Assembly (NCBI GenBank): GCA_030147065.1
Contig: JASLAP010000435.1
Coordinates: forward strand, 1-13,346
Direction of reading: 5' to 3'
DNA length: 13,346 bases
From: Pseudonocardia sp.
Lineage (GTDB): Bacteria > Actinomycetota > Actinomycetes > Mycobacteriales > Pseudonocardiaceae
Shown piece by piece: positions 1 to 6,239 of this stretch. Numbering within the stretch: position 1 is the stretch's first letter; each line of letters begins with the position of its first letter. The notes under the pieces were generated by a model. It was not told where the DNA came from. It did not search any database and was given only the letters and a program-made list of their open reading frames with translations. A program made the position numbers and the translations under genes.

Positions 1-1095
1 GAGACGGCGTCGAACCGGCTGGGCGCGGTGCTCGAGGCGACCGACCGCGCGTGGGAGGCGGACATCCTGCCCACGGACGAGCATCTCGCCCCGGGTGGGC
101 GCGTGATGGAGGTGCTGTCCGAGCACCTGTGCCAGGGCTGGCTGGAGGGCTACCTGCTGACGGGCAGGCACGGCTTCTTCAGCTGCTACGAGGCCTTCGT
201 GCACATCGTCGACTCGATGCTGAACCAGCACGCCAAGTGGCTCAAGACCACCCGCGACATCCCGTGGCGGGCCCCGATCGCGTCGCTGAACTACCTGCTG
301 TCCAGCCACGTCTGGCGCCAGGACCACAACGGGTTCAGCCACCAGGACCCCGGGTTCATCGACCACGTGGTCAACAAGAAGGCCGAGATCGTCCGGGTGT
401 ACCTGCCGCCGGACACCAACACGCTGCTGTCGGTGGGCGACCACTGCCTGCGCAGCCGGCACTACGTGAACGTGATCGTGGCCGGCAAGCAGCCCACGCT
501 GAACTACCTGACGATGGACGAGGCGATCGCGCACTGCACCCGCGGCCTGGGCATCTGGGAGTGGGCCGGGAACACCGACGGCGAGCCGGACGTGGTGCTG
601 GCCTGCGCCGGGGACATCCCCACCCTGGAGACGCTGGCCGCGGCGAAGCTGCTGCGCGAGCACCTGCCCGAGCTGAAGGTGCGGGTGGTCAACGTGGTCG
701 ACCTGATGCGGCTGCAGCCGGAGACCGAGCACCCGCACGGCATGTCCGACCGCGACTTCGACGCCCTGTTCACCCCGGACAAGCCGGTCGTCTTCGCCTT
801 CCACGGCTACCCGTGGCTGATCCACCGGCTGACCTACCGGCGCACCAACCACCGCAACCTGCACGTGCGCGGGTACAAGGAGGAGGGCACCACCACCACG
901 CCGTTCGACATGGTGATGCTCAACGACCTGGACCGCTTCCACCTGGTCATGGACGTCATCGACCGGGTGCCGTCGCTGGGCAGCGCGGCCGCGGTGCTCC
1001 GCCAGCGAATGGCCGACACCCGGCTGGCGGCCCGCATCCACACCCGCGAGCACGGCGAGGACGATCCGGCCATCGCGAACTGGACCTGGGACTGA
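1..1095 (+). CDS. xfp: Phosphoketolase, C-terminal part (gene cut by window start)
   Basis: The reading frame is open from base 1 and encodes the last 364 residues of a xylulose-5-phosphate/fructose-6-phosphate phosphoketolase, a family of about 800 residues. The missing start lies outside the window. This cytosolic thiamine-diphosphate enzyme splits xylulose-5-P (or fructose-6-P) with phosphate into acetyl phosphate plus glyceraldehyde-3-P (or erythrose-4-P). Family landmarks seen here include EGYLLTGRHGFFSCYEAF, the SSHVWRQDHNGFSHQDPG block of the middle domain, VYLPPDTNTLLS, and the C-terminal GYPWLIHRLTYRRTNHRN and GYKEEGTTTTPFDM blocks. The gene ends with TGA only 4 nt before the acetate kinase start, so the two genes are almost certainly one transcription unit. 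Acetate kinase uses the acetyl phosphate made here. I see no frameshift or missing block in the visible part. Confidence 0.97.
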   Translation, partial: ETASNRLGAVLEATDRAWEADILPTDEHLAPGGRVMEVLSEHLCQGWLEGYLLTGRHGFFSCYEAFVHIVDSMLNQHAKWLKTTRDIPWRAPIASLNYLLSSHVWRQDHNGFSHQDPGFIDHVVNKKAEIVRVYLPPDTNTLLSVGDHCLRSRHYVNVIVAGKQPTLNYLTMDEAIAHCTRGLGIWEWAGNTDGEPDVVLACAGDIPTLETLAAAKLLREHLPELKVRVVNVVDLMRLQPETEHPHGMSDRDFDALFTPDKPVVFAFHGYPWLIHRLTYRRTNHRNLHVRGYKEEGTTTTPFDMVMLNDLDRFHLVMDVIDRVPSLGSAAAVLRQRMADTRLAARIHTREHGEDDPAIANWTWD

Positions 1096-1099
1096 GCCG

Positions 1100-2200
1100 G
1101 TGCGGGTGCTGGTCGTCAACGCCGGTTCGTCCAGCCTCAAGCTGCGCCTGCTGGCCGGCGACGACACCGTCGAGCAGACCGCGGACGTCGAGGTCGGCGC
1201 CGACGGCTGGGACGACTCGGCCGCCGCGCGGCTGACCCGGCTGCTCGACGGCTGGCCCGACCCGGACGCCGTCGGGCACCGGGTGGTGCACGGCGGCACC
1301 CGGTTCACCGAGCCGGTCGTGGTGGACGACGACGTGCGCGCGGCGCTGGCCGACCTCACCGCGCTCGCCCCGCTGCACCAGCCCCGGTCGCTGACCGGGC
1401 TGGATGCGGTGACCGCCCTGCTGCCCGACGTGCCCGCGGTGGCCTGCTTCGACACCGCGTTCCACACCACGATCCCGCCCGCCGCGGCCACCTACCCGGT
1501 GCCGCGGGAGTGGCGGGAGCGGCACGGGGTGCGCCGCTACGGCTTCCACGGGCTCTCCCACGGGTACTGCGCCCGGCGGGTCGCCGAGCTGACCGGTCGC
1601 CCGGACGCCCGGGTGGTGACCTGCCACCTGGGCGCCGGGGCGTCGCTGGCCGCTGTGGTCGACGGCCGCAGCGTGGACACCACGATGGGCTTCACCCCGC
1701 TGGAGGGCCTGGTCATGGCCACCCGCTCGGGCACCGTGGACCCGGGGCTGGTGCTGTGGTTGATCGAGCACGCCGGCCTGGAGCCGCACGAGGTGTCGAC
1801 CGCGCTGGAGAAGCGGTCCGGGCTGGCCGGGCTGGCCGGCAGCGCCGACATGCGGGAGGTCTCGGCGGCCGTGGATCGCGGCGATGCCGACGCCGTGCTC
1901 GCCCTGGACGTCTACGTGCACCGGCTGGCCGGCGGCGTCGCGGCGATGGCGGCCGCGGCCGGCGGGCTGGACGCGCTGGCGTTCACCGGCGGGATCGGCG
2001 AGCACTCCGCGCTGGTGCGGGAGCGGGCCGCGCAGCGGTTGGCCTTCCTCGGCGTGGCCGTCGACCACGGGCGCAACGACGCGGCCGACGGCGACACCGA
2101 GATCACCGCGGACGGCGCGGCGGTGCGCACGCTGGTGGTCGCCGCCCGGGAGGACCTGGAGATCGCCCGCGGCACCCGGGCCGCGATCCGCGGCGGCTGA
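1100..2200 (+). CDS. ackA: Acetate kinase
   Basis: This 366-residue acetate kinase interconverts acetyl phosphate + ADP and acetate + ATP. The GTG start at 1100 gives the family N-terminus MRVLVVNAGSSSLK. Active-site residues of the family can be matched: N7, R61 (GHRVVHGG), H93 (APLHQP), D118 (FDTAFH), H150 (YGFHGLSH), R209 (ATRSGTVDP) and E351 (AREDLEIA). The glycine-rich FTGGIGEHS lies at 296-303. Two deviations stand out. The nucleotide-side motif usually written HLGNGAS reads HLGAGAS, with Ala at 179. The protein is also about 30 residues shorter than the usual near-400. It follows phosphoketolase by 4 nt, with no strong Shine-Dalgarno of its own, suggesting translational coupling. The pair turns sugar phosphates into acetate with ATP gain. 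No phosphotransacetylase gene is in the window. Confidence 0.95.
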   Translation: MRVLVVNAGSSSLKLRLLAGDDTVEQTADVEVGADGWDDSAAARLTRLLDGWPDPDAVGHRVVHGGTRFTEPVVVDDDVRAALADLTALAPLHQPRSLTGLDAVTALLPDVPAVACFDTAFHTTIPPAAATYPVPREWRERHGVRRYGFHGLSHGYCARRVAELTGRPDARVVTCHLGAGASLAAVVDGRSVDTTMGFTPLEGLVMATRSGTVDPGLVLWLIEHAGLEPHEVSTALEKRSGLAGLAGSADMREVSAAVDRGDADAVLALDVYVHRLAGGVAAMAAAAGGLDALAFTGGIGEHSALVRERAAQRLAFLGVAVDHGRNDAADGDTEITADGAAVRTLVVAAREDLEIARGTRAAIRGG

Positions 2201-2233
2201 GCCCAGCGCCCCGGCGACCGGGGCGGCCGCTCA
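2198..2233. terminator. Symmetric hairpin between convergent ackA and TetR genes
   Basis: A perfect 8-bp GC stem (2207-2214 with 2218-2225, loop CGA) is flanked by a second 5-bp match, TGAGC at 2198-2202 with GCTCA at 2229-2233. The outer arms contain the stop codons of both converging genes. There is no U-tract, which is usual for high-GC actinobacterial terminators. Because it is symmetric it could serve both directions. The function is inferred from position and structure only. Confidence 0.6.
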
Positions 2234-2923
2234 CCCGCCGCCCGACGGCGAGTCGTCGAGGAGCAGCCGGCGCAGAGCGTCGGCGAGCCAGCCGACGAAC
2301 TCCGCGGTGGACCAGCCCAGGTCGGCGGTCAGCCGGCGGTGCACCAGCGGGTCGAGCAGCAGCCAGGCGGTGTCGACCGCGCGGTCCCGGTCGACCCCGG
2401 GACGCAGTCGGGCGCGCCGCTCCAAGCCCTCGACCAGCCACGACGCCACCACCCGGCGCTGCGCGTCGATCTCGCGGGCCAGCCCGGCGATCTCGGCGTC
2501 GCCGGCGGCGGCCGCGGTGACCACCGCCTGCACCGCCGAGACGCGGGCCGCGACGACCCCGATCTCGGTGGTCGCCGCGGCCAGGAACTCCTCGACGCCC
2601 TCGGCCGCCGCCGCGGCCCGCGCCGGGGCCCGCTCCAGCATCGGCACCGGCTCGTCGTCACCGGCCCGGGTGACGTCGAGGACCTGCCTGAGCAGGTTCC
2701 GCTTGGTCCCGAAGGCCTGCTCGACGGTCGGCACCGACACCCCCGCCGCGGCGGCGACGGCCCGGATGCCGGTGCCCGCGTAGCCGTGCGCGACGAACAG
2801 GTCGTGCGCCGCGTCGAGGACGGCACACCGGGTGCGCCCGGCGCGCTCGCGGCGCACCGGGGAGTCGTAGGTCCGCCGCCGGTTGTCCCCGCCACCCGGC
2901 TCTGCCATGCTCCCACTATTCAC
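2231..2923 (-). CDS. TetR/AcrR-family transcriptional regulator
   Basis: This 230-residue protein has a clear TetR N-terminal DNA-binding domain at about residues 28-85: AVLDAAHDLFVAHGYAGTGI, then the helix-turn-helix AVAAAAGVSVPTVEQAFGTK and LLRQVLD. The C-terminal ligand-binding half is alanine-rich and gives no ligand clue. The GTG start at 2923 is preceded by AAGGA with a 9-nt spacer. An ATG five codons downstream (2908) has only a GGGAG placed too close to use, so it is the second choice. The gene diverges from a small VOC-domain gene across about 34 bp, and its 3' end meets ackA. TetR repressors often control the divergent neighbour and themselves, so the VOC gene is the likeliest target, by inference only. 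No convincing palindromic operator is visible in the gap. Confidence 0.9.
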   Translation of the reverse strand: MNSGSMAEPGGGDNRRRTYDSPVRRERAGRTRCAVLDAAHDLFVAHGYAGTGIRAVAAAAGVSVPTVEQAFGTKRNLLRQVLDVTRAGDDEPVPMLERAPARAAAAAEGVEEFLAAATTEIGVVAARVSAVQAVVTAAAAGDAEIAGLAREIDAQRRVVASWLVEGLERRARLRPGVDRDRAVDTAWLLLDPLVHRRLTADLGWSTAEFVGWLADALRRLLLDDSPSGGG

Positions 2924-2957
2924 TAGGGTTGTTCCTTACCCAAAACGAGGTGGTTCC
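2924..2957. promoter_or_regulatory. Divergent promoter/operator gap between TetR and VOC genes
   Basis: This short gap is visibly richer in A/T than its surroundings and separates two divergent starts, so promoters for both genes must lie in or around it. It carries AAGGA for the TetR gene on the minus strand and CGAGG for the VOC gene on the plus strand. Two near-identical 9-mers, GGTTGTTCC (2927-2935) and GGTGGTTCC (2949-2957), lie 22 bp apart on the same strand. I see no clean -35/-10 pair and no extended palindrome. Confidence 0.4.
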
Positions 2958-3323
2958 GTGCCCCCGACGATGGCCCCGGGCAAGATCAGCTACGTGCAGC
3001 TGCCGACGACCGACGCCGACCGGTCGGCCCGGTTCTACGGCGAGGTGTTCGGCTGGCGGATCCGCCGGCGCGGGGACGGCAGCCTCGCCTTCGACGACAC
3101 GGTCGGCGAGGTCAGCGGCAGCTGGGTCACCGGCTCGCCCCCGGGCGACCGGCCCGGCGTGCTGGTGCACGTCCTGGTCGCCGACGTCGACGCCGCCCTG
3201 GCCGCGGTCCGCGCGGCCGGCGGCACCGTCGTCGAGCCGGCCCACGGCGAGCCGCCGGAGGTGTACGCGCGGATCGGCGACCCGGACGGCACCGTGCTCG
3301 GGATCTTCTCCGAGGGCGGCTGA
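2958..3323 (+). CDS. VOC-family (glyoxalase/bleomycin-resistance fold) protein 1
   Basis: This 121-residue single-domain protein belongs to the vicinal oxygen chelate superfamily. It shows the first beta-alpha unit ISYVQLPTTDADRSARFYGE with FYGEVFGW, and a second unit with VHVLVADVDAALAAVRAAGG, ending in RIGDPDGTVLGIFSE. The family includes glyoxalases, dioxygenases and drug-binding proteins, so the substrate cannot be told. The start is set at GTG 2958 because GAGG lies 7 nt upstream. The frame stays open back to 2883, but that extension runs through the TetR start region and has no VOC similarity. An in-frame ATG at 2970 is an alternative. The gene diverges from the TetR regulator, which may control it. 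Confidence 0.85.
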   Translation: MPPTMAPGKISYVQLPTTDADRSARFYGEVFGWRIRRRGDGSLAFDDTVGEVSGSWVTGSPPGDRPGVLVHVLVADVDAALAAVRAAGGTVVEPAHGEPPEVYARIGDPDGTVLGIFSEGG

Positions 3324-3345
3324 CGGCCGCCGGTGCCGGTGGCCG
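3324..3345. terminator. Hairpin directly after the VOC 1 stop
   Basis: A 10-base arm at 3324-3333 can pair with 3336-3345, with one G-T wobble; the innermost pairs must open to form a loop. It begins at the first base after the stop of VOC gene 1 and precedes a convergent gene. It is likely a factor-independent terminator without a U-tract. Structure is seen; role is inferred. Confidence 0.45.
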
Positions 3346-3363
3346 TGGTCCGGGCCGGGCTGA

Positions 3364-3735
3364 TCAGGCTTCCGGCACCCGGCCGGCCAGCAGGCAGAAC
3401 ACGTTGCCCTCCGGGTCGCTGAGCACGTGCCAGCTCTCCTGCCCGGTCTGCCCGATGTCGGCCGGCCGGGCGCCGAGCGCGAGCAGCCGGTCCAGCTCGG
3501 CCGCCTGGTCGCGGTCGGTGGCCTTGACGTCGATGTGCAGCCGCAGCTTGCCCGGCGTCGGCTCGGGCACCCGGTCGAACACCAGGGTGGGCAGCCCGCC
3601 GCCGGGCGGCCCGATCTCGATGGCGCCGTCGGGGTCGCGGTCGAGCACCTCGTAGCCGAGCACGGCGCACCAGAAGTCGGCGAGCGCGTCCGGATCGTGG
3701 GCGTCCAGCACGAGTTCGGTGATCCGGCAGGCCAT
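3364..3735 (-). CDS. VOC-family (glyoxalase-like) protein 2
   Basis: This 123-residue protein resembles the actinobacterial glyoxalase-like single-domain VOC family. ITELVLDAHDPDALADFWCA opens the first beta-alpha unit, followed by VLGYEV, the LRLHIDVKATDRDQAAELD unit, and the ending HVLSDPEGNVFCLLAG. Its substrate is unknown; members are often annotated only as VOC proteins. The ATG at 3735 is chosen because homology-like sequence begins there. The frame stays open far upstream, but the extension is arginine/proline-rich noise typical of high-GC shadow reading. No strong Shine-Dalgarno is seen before 3735. It converges with VOC gene 1 and diverges from the nucleotidyltransferase remnant, so it is probably a single-gene unit. 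Sequence identity to the other two VOC proteins here is low, so this is not a recent tandem duplication. Confidence 0.87.
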   Translation of the reverse strand: MACRITELVLDAHDPDALADFWCAVLGYEVLDRDPDGAIEIGPPGGGLPTLVFDRVPEPTPGKLRLHIDVKATDRDQAAELDRLLALGARPADIGQTGQESWHVLSDPEGNVFCLLAGRVPEA

Positions 3736-3764
3736 GCACCGAGGGTAACCGGCAGGATGCCCGG

Positions 3765-3941
3765 ATGACCCTCCCCGCCCCGGCCGGCGATCTCGTCGAG
3801 GACTACCTGCGCGCGGTGGACGCCGCGGCACCCGGTCTGGTCGAGGGCCTGTACCTGAGCGGGTCGGTCGCCATGGGCGACTTCCGCCGGCCGGGCGGCC
3901 TGCGCGGGCGCGCGCCCTCCGGCCCACCGGCGGATCAGTAG
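3765..3941 (+). pseudogene. Truncated nucleotidyltransferase (N-terminal remnant)
   Basis: An ATG-initiated frame encodes 58 residues. An amphipathic helix (DLVEDYLRAVDAAAPGLVEG) leads into LYLSGSVAMGDFR. That matches the start of the aminoglycoside-adenylyltransferase-like nucleotidyltransferase fold, whose core reads G-S-x-x-x-G-D-F-R-P followed by S-D-x-D metal-binding aspartates. Here the match stops right after GDFRR. It is replaced by a Gly/Arg/Pro-rich run and a TAG, so the catalytic Asp pair and the remaining roughly 200 residues are absent. The other two frames downstream do not restore it. The likely explanation is a deletion that joined the 5' end of the gene to the region upstream of crcB. 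It could still be translated as a small inactive peptide. Identification rests on one motif plus its preceding helix, which is quite specific. Confidence 0.7.
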
Positions 3942-3973
3942 CATCCGGCCGTGGCGATCGGAGTGCGGATCAG

Positions 3974-4384
3974 GTGACCGGGTCGGCCCGGCTGCCGCTG
4001 CTGGTCGCCGTGGGGATCGGCGGGGCCGCCGGCTGCCTGGCCCGCTACGGCGTCGGCCTGGCGCTGCCGACGCCGCCGGCCGGCTGGCCCACCGGCACCT
4101 TCCTGGCCAACCTGACCGGGGCGCTGCTGCTGGGACTGCTGCTGGAGGGCCTGGCCCGGGCCGGGCCGGACACCGGGTGGCGGCAGCTGACCCGGCTCGG
4201 CCTGGGCACCGGGTTCCTCGGCGCCTTCACCACCTACAGCACGCTGGCGGTGGAGCTGGACCTGCTGGTCCGCGACGGGGCGGCGGTGCTGGCCGCCGGG
4301 TACGCCGCGGCCAGCACGCTCGGCGGGCTGGCCGCGGCGGGCGCCGGGATCGCCCTGGCCGGCGCGCTCGGACCGGCCCGATGA
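3974..4384 (+). CDS. crcB1: Fluoride channel subunit CrcB/Fluc, first copy
   Basis: This 136-residue four-helix membrane protein is of the CrcB/Fluc family, which exports fluoride down its electrochemical gradient. Seen are the N-terminal GGAAGCLARYG motif, FLANLTGALLLG (the family asparagine helix), and GFLGAFTTYSTLAVE (the phenylalanine/threonine filter region), then a final hydrophobic helix. The GTG start at 3974 has GGAG 10 nt upstream. The stop codon overlaps the ATG of the second crcB (ATGA), so the two are translationally coupled. Gram-positive Flucs that occur as pairs commonly form heterodimers of opposite topology, which I infer here. I see no fluoride riboswitch in the short upstream region, which is occupied by the nucleotidyltransferase remnant. 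Confidence 0.93.
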   Translation: MTGSARLPLLVAVGIGGAAGCLARYGVGLALPTPPAGWPTGTFLANLTGALLLGLLLEGLARAGPDTGWRQLTRLGLGTGFLGAFTTYSTLAVELDLLVRDGAAVLAAGYAAASTLGGLAAAGAGIALAGALGPAR

Positions 4385-4749
4385 TCGTTCTGGCGGTGGC
4401 GCTGGCCGGGGCGGCCGGGGCGCTGGCCCGCTACGGCGTCGACACCGGGCTGCGGCGGCGCTGGCCCGGGCCGTCGACGCTGCCGATCCTGCTGGTCAAC
4501 GCGTCCGGGTCGCTGCTGCTCGGGGTCCTCACCGGCCTGGTGGTGGCCCACGGCGCGCCCGGTGCCCTGCTGACCGTGGGCGGGATCGGCTTCTGCGGCA
4601 GCTACACCACCTTCAGCACCGCCAGCGTGGAGACCGTCGGACTGCTGCGCCGGGGCCGCCGGCTCGCCGCGGCCGGACACCTGGCCGGGACGGTCGGCGC
4701 GACCACGCTCGCCGCGGCCGCCGGACTGCTGCTCGGGTCAGCGGCGTGA
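4381..4749 (+). CDS. crcB2: Fluoride channel subunit CrcB/Fluc, second copy
   Basis: This is a 122-residue CrcB/Fluc paralogue. Family motifs are GAAGALARYGVDTGL near the N-terminus, LLVNASGSLLLG in helix 2 and GFCGSYTTFSTASVE in helix 3, with a fourth helix at the C-terminus. The ATG at 4381 overlaps the crcB1 stop by 4 nt. The frame stays open upstream to 4177, but that part is crcB1 read in the wrong frame. The last 12 nt overlap tail-to-tail with the convergent VOC gene 3. The positively charged loop RRGRR after helix 3 may help set a topology opposite to its partner. The pair likely works as one heterodimeric fluoride exporter; the membrane location is inferred from hydrophobicity. Confidence 0.93.
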   Translation: MIVLAVALAGAAGALARYGVDTGLRRRWPGPSTLPILLVNASGSLLLGVLTGLVVAHGAPGALLTVGGIGFCGSYTTFSTASVETVGLLRRGRRLAAAGHLAGTVGATTLAAAAGLLLGSAA

Positions 4750-5151
4750 GCTGATCTGCTGCACCACCCAGCCGTTGCCGTCCGGGTCGGCGAAGTGGCA
4801 GATCCCGACGTTGTTCAGGTCGTCGTCGTCCTTGGCCGGGCGCAGCCCGTCGCGGCCGTGGACCTGCACCTCGGTGACGTCCACCCCGCGCCCGGCGAGC
4901 TCGGCCCGCGCCGCCCGGACGTCGCGGACCACCAGCTGCACGCCCTGCAACGACCCCGGCGCCATGTCCACCGTCCCGGTGCCGACCACCACCGAGCAGC
5001 CCGACCCGGGCGGGGTCAGCTGGACGAACCGGATGCGCTCGTCGATCGCGGTGTCGTGGTCGACGGCGAAGCCGAGCTGCTCGGCGTAGAACGCCTTGGC
5101 CCGGGTCACGTCGCTGACCGGGACCTGCACCACCTCCAGGGTCCAGTCCAC
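4738..5151 (-). CDS. VOC-family (glyoxalase-like) protein 3
   Basis: This 137-residue single-domain VOC protein begins VVQVPVSDVTRAKAFYAEQL followed by GFAVDHD. It then has FVQLTPPGSGCSVVVG, the second unit VQLVVRDVRAARAELAGRGV, and ends NVGICHFADPDGNGWVVQQ. This pattern is common in actinobacterial glyoxalase/bleomycin-resistance annotations of unknown substrate. GTG at 5151 is preceded by AAGGAG with an 8-nt spacer, a strong ribosome binding site that fixes the start. The gene lies 89 bp downstream of the manganese catalase on the same strand, and a long hairpin sits between them. It may be read through from the catalase at reduced level or have its own promoter. Its 3' end overlaps crcB2 by 12 nt. 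Confidence 0.9.
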   Translation of the reverse strand: MDWTLEVVQVPVSDVTRAKAFYAEQLGFAVDHDTAIDERIRFVQLTPPGSGCSVVVGTGTVDMAPGSLQGVQLVVRDVRAARAELAGRGVDVTEVQVHGRDGLRPAKDDDDLNNVGICHFADPDGNGWVVQQISSRR

Positions 5152-5165
5152 GGCTGAGGCTCCTT

Positions 5166-5208
5166 CCGGTCGGGGGTCGGGTCGGTGGTGTGACCCGACC
5201 CCGACCGG
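5166..5208. terminator. Long GC hairpin between Mn-catalase and VOC 3
   Basis: The arms 5166-5183 and 5192-5208 pair over 17 bp, with a single bulged G on the left arm and an 8-nt loop. It is the strongest hairpin in the window. On the minus strand it lies 33 nt after the catalase stop and abuts the AAGGAG ribosome site of VOC gene 3. It fits a terminator for the catalase transcript that lacks a U-tract. Because it ends next to that ribosome site, it could also act as a transcript stabiliser or limit VOC 3 expression. Confidence 0.65.
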
Positions 5209-5240
5209 ATTCTCATCGCTGTGTCCTCACCGCCGCGGCA

Positions 5241-6122
5241 TCACTCCTTGTTGAGCTTGTCCTGCGCGGCGCCGGCGATCTTCTCCACCGTGTTGGGCAG
5301 CTCGGTGGTGCCGTAGTACCGGGAGTCGGGGTGGGTGGGCGGCGGCATCGGGGCGCTGGTGGTCGGCCCCTCGTGGTAGGTGAACTCGCCCTTGCCGTCC
5401 GGCGACGGGCCCTTGGCCCAGCGCCCCTCGCCGGCGGACTTGCCGTCGCTGAAGTTGAGGTACTGGTAGGAGACGTCGGTGAACTCCTTGGACTGCGGGA
5501 AGTTCGACGGCACCGGCAGCAGCTCCGCGCCCTCCTCCTGCAGCTCGGCCGCCGCGGCCAGCCACATGTTCTGGTGCATGGTGTCGCGGGCCAGCAGGAA
5601 CGACAGCAGGTCGCGCACGCCGTGGTCGTCGGTCATGTGGTAGAGCCGGGCCACCTGCACCCGGCCCTGCATCTCGGCGTTGGCGTTGGCCTGGAAGTCG
5701 GCCAGCAGGTTGCCGCTGGCGGTGATGTAGGAGCCCTGCCACGGGTTGCCGTTGCTGTCCACCGGGCGGGCACCCGCGCCGGCCACGATGGCGTGCTGGA
5801 CGTCCATGCCACCGACGACGGCGGCGACGGTGGGGTCGTCCTGCACGGCGTCGGAGGTGATGCCCAGCGGCGCCTTCTCCAGCAGCTGGGCGATCATCGT
5901 GGCCAGCATCTCGACGTGGCCGATCTCCTCGGAGGCGATCCCGAAGACCAGGTCCCGGTACTTGCCGGGGGTGTGCATGTTCCAGCCCTGGAACATGTAC
6001 TGCATCGCCACGCTGATCTCGCCGTACTGGCCGCCGAGGACTTCCTGCAGCTTGCGGGCGTAGACGGCGTCGGGCTTGTCCGGTGTGGACTTGAACTGGA
6101 GCTCCTGGCGGTGGAAGAACAT
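5241..6122 (-). CDS. Manganese (non-haem) catalase
   Basis: This 293-residue dimanganese catalase disproportionates hydrogen peroxide to water and oxygen in the cytosol. All five expected metal ligands can be placed in the four-helix bundle: E35 (GGQYGEISVAMQYMFQ), E66 and H69 (ASEEIGHVEM), E150 (NANAEMQGRVQVARLYHM) and H183 (ARDTMHQNMW). The tail after about residue 205 is the extended, poorly structured C-terminus usual for the family and includes FTDVSYQYLNFSDG. ATG at 6122 has GGGAG 6 nt upstream. Length and motifs are normal, with no sign of decay. It is read from a 242-bp upstream region with repeats that may hold its promoter and operator. The next gene on the strand is VOC 3, beyond a strong hairpin. 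Confidence 0.96.
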   Translation of the reverse strand: MFFHRQELQFKSTPDKPDAVYARKLQEVLGGQYGEISVAMQYMFQGWNMHTPGKYRDLVFGIASEEIGHVEMLATMIAQLLEKAPLGITSDAVQDDPTVAAVVGGMDVQHAIVAGAGARPVDSNGNPWQGSYITASGNLLADFQANANAEMQGRVQVARLYHMTDDHGVRDLLSFLLARDTMHQNMWLAAAAELQEEGAELLPVPSNFPQSKEFTDVSYQYLNFSDGKSAGEGRWAKGPSPDGKGEFTYHEGPTTSAPMPPPTHPDSRYYGTTELPNTVEKIAGAAQDKLNKE

Positions 6123-6195
6123 TCTTGCTCCCGACTGGTCGTGGTCGTCCGCGGGCGATCCCGGCGAACGGTGCCGGCGAGGTGCCCGCGGGTAC

Positions 6196-6239
6196 CGGCC
6201 CGAAACCCCGCGGCGGCGATGTCCGTCGGGTTTCGGCCG
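6196..6239. repeat. Inverted repeat upstream of Mn-catalase
   Basis: CGGCCCGAAACCC at 6196-6208 pairs with GGGTTTCGGCCG at 6228-6239 over 12 bp with one bulged C, around a 19-nt spacer. The AAA/TTT cores stand out in very GC-rich DNA. The size suits either an RNA stem-loop in the catalase leader or a two-half-site operator. The right arm also forms part of the perfect palindrome TTCGGCCGAA. Confidence 0.55.

Noticed and set aside
2927..2957. Two GGTKGTTCC 9-mers as a TetR operator
   Set aside because: TetR operators are normally palindromic; these are direct repeats and the second runs into the VOC 1 start codon. Kept only as a remark on the gap.
3736..3927. Extended N-terminus for VOC protein 2
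   Set aside because: The extension is Arg/Pro-rich, overlaps the nucleotidyltransferase remnant antisense and has no VOC character.
3942..3973. Fluoride riboswitch upstream of crcB1
   Set aside because: GGCGATCGG near 3953 faintly recalls part of the aptamer, but the rest of the consensus (CTGATG...CCTAC side and pseudoknot) is missing and the space is too short.
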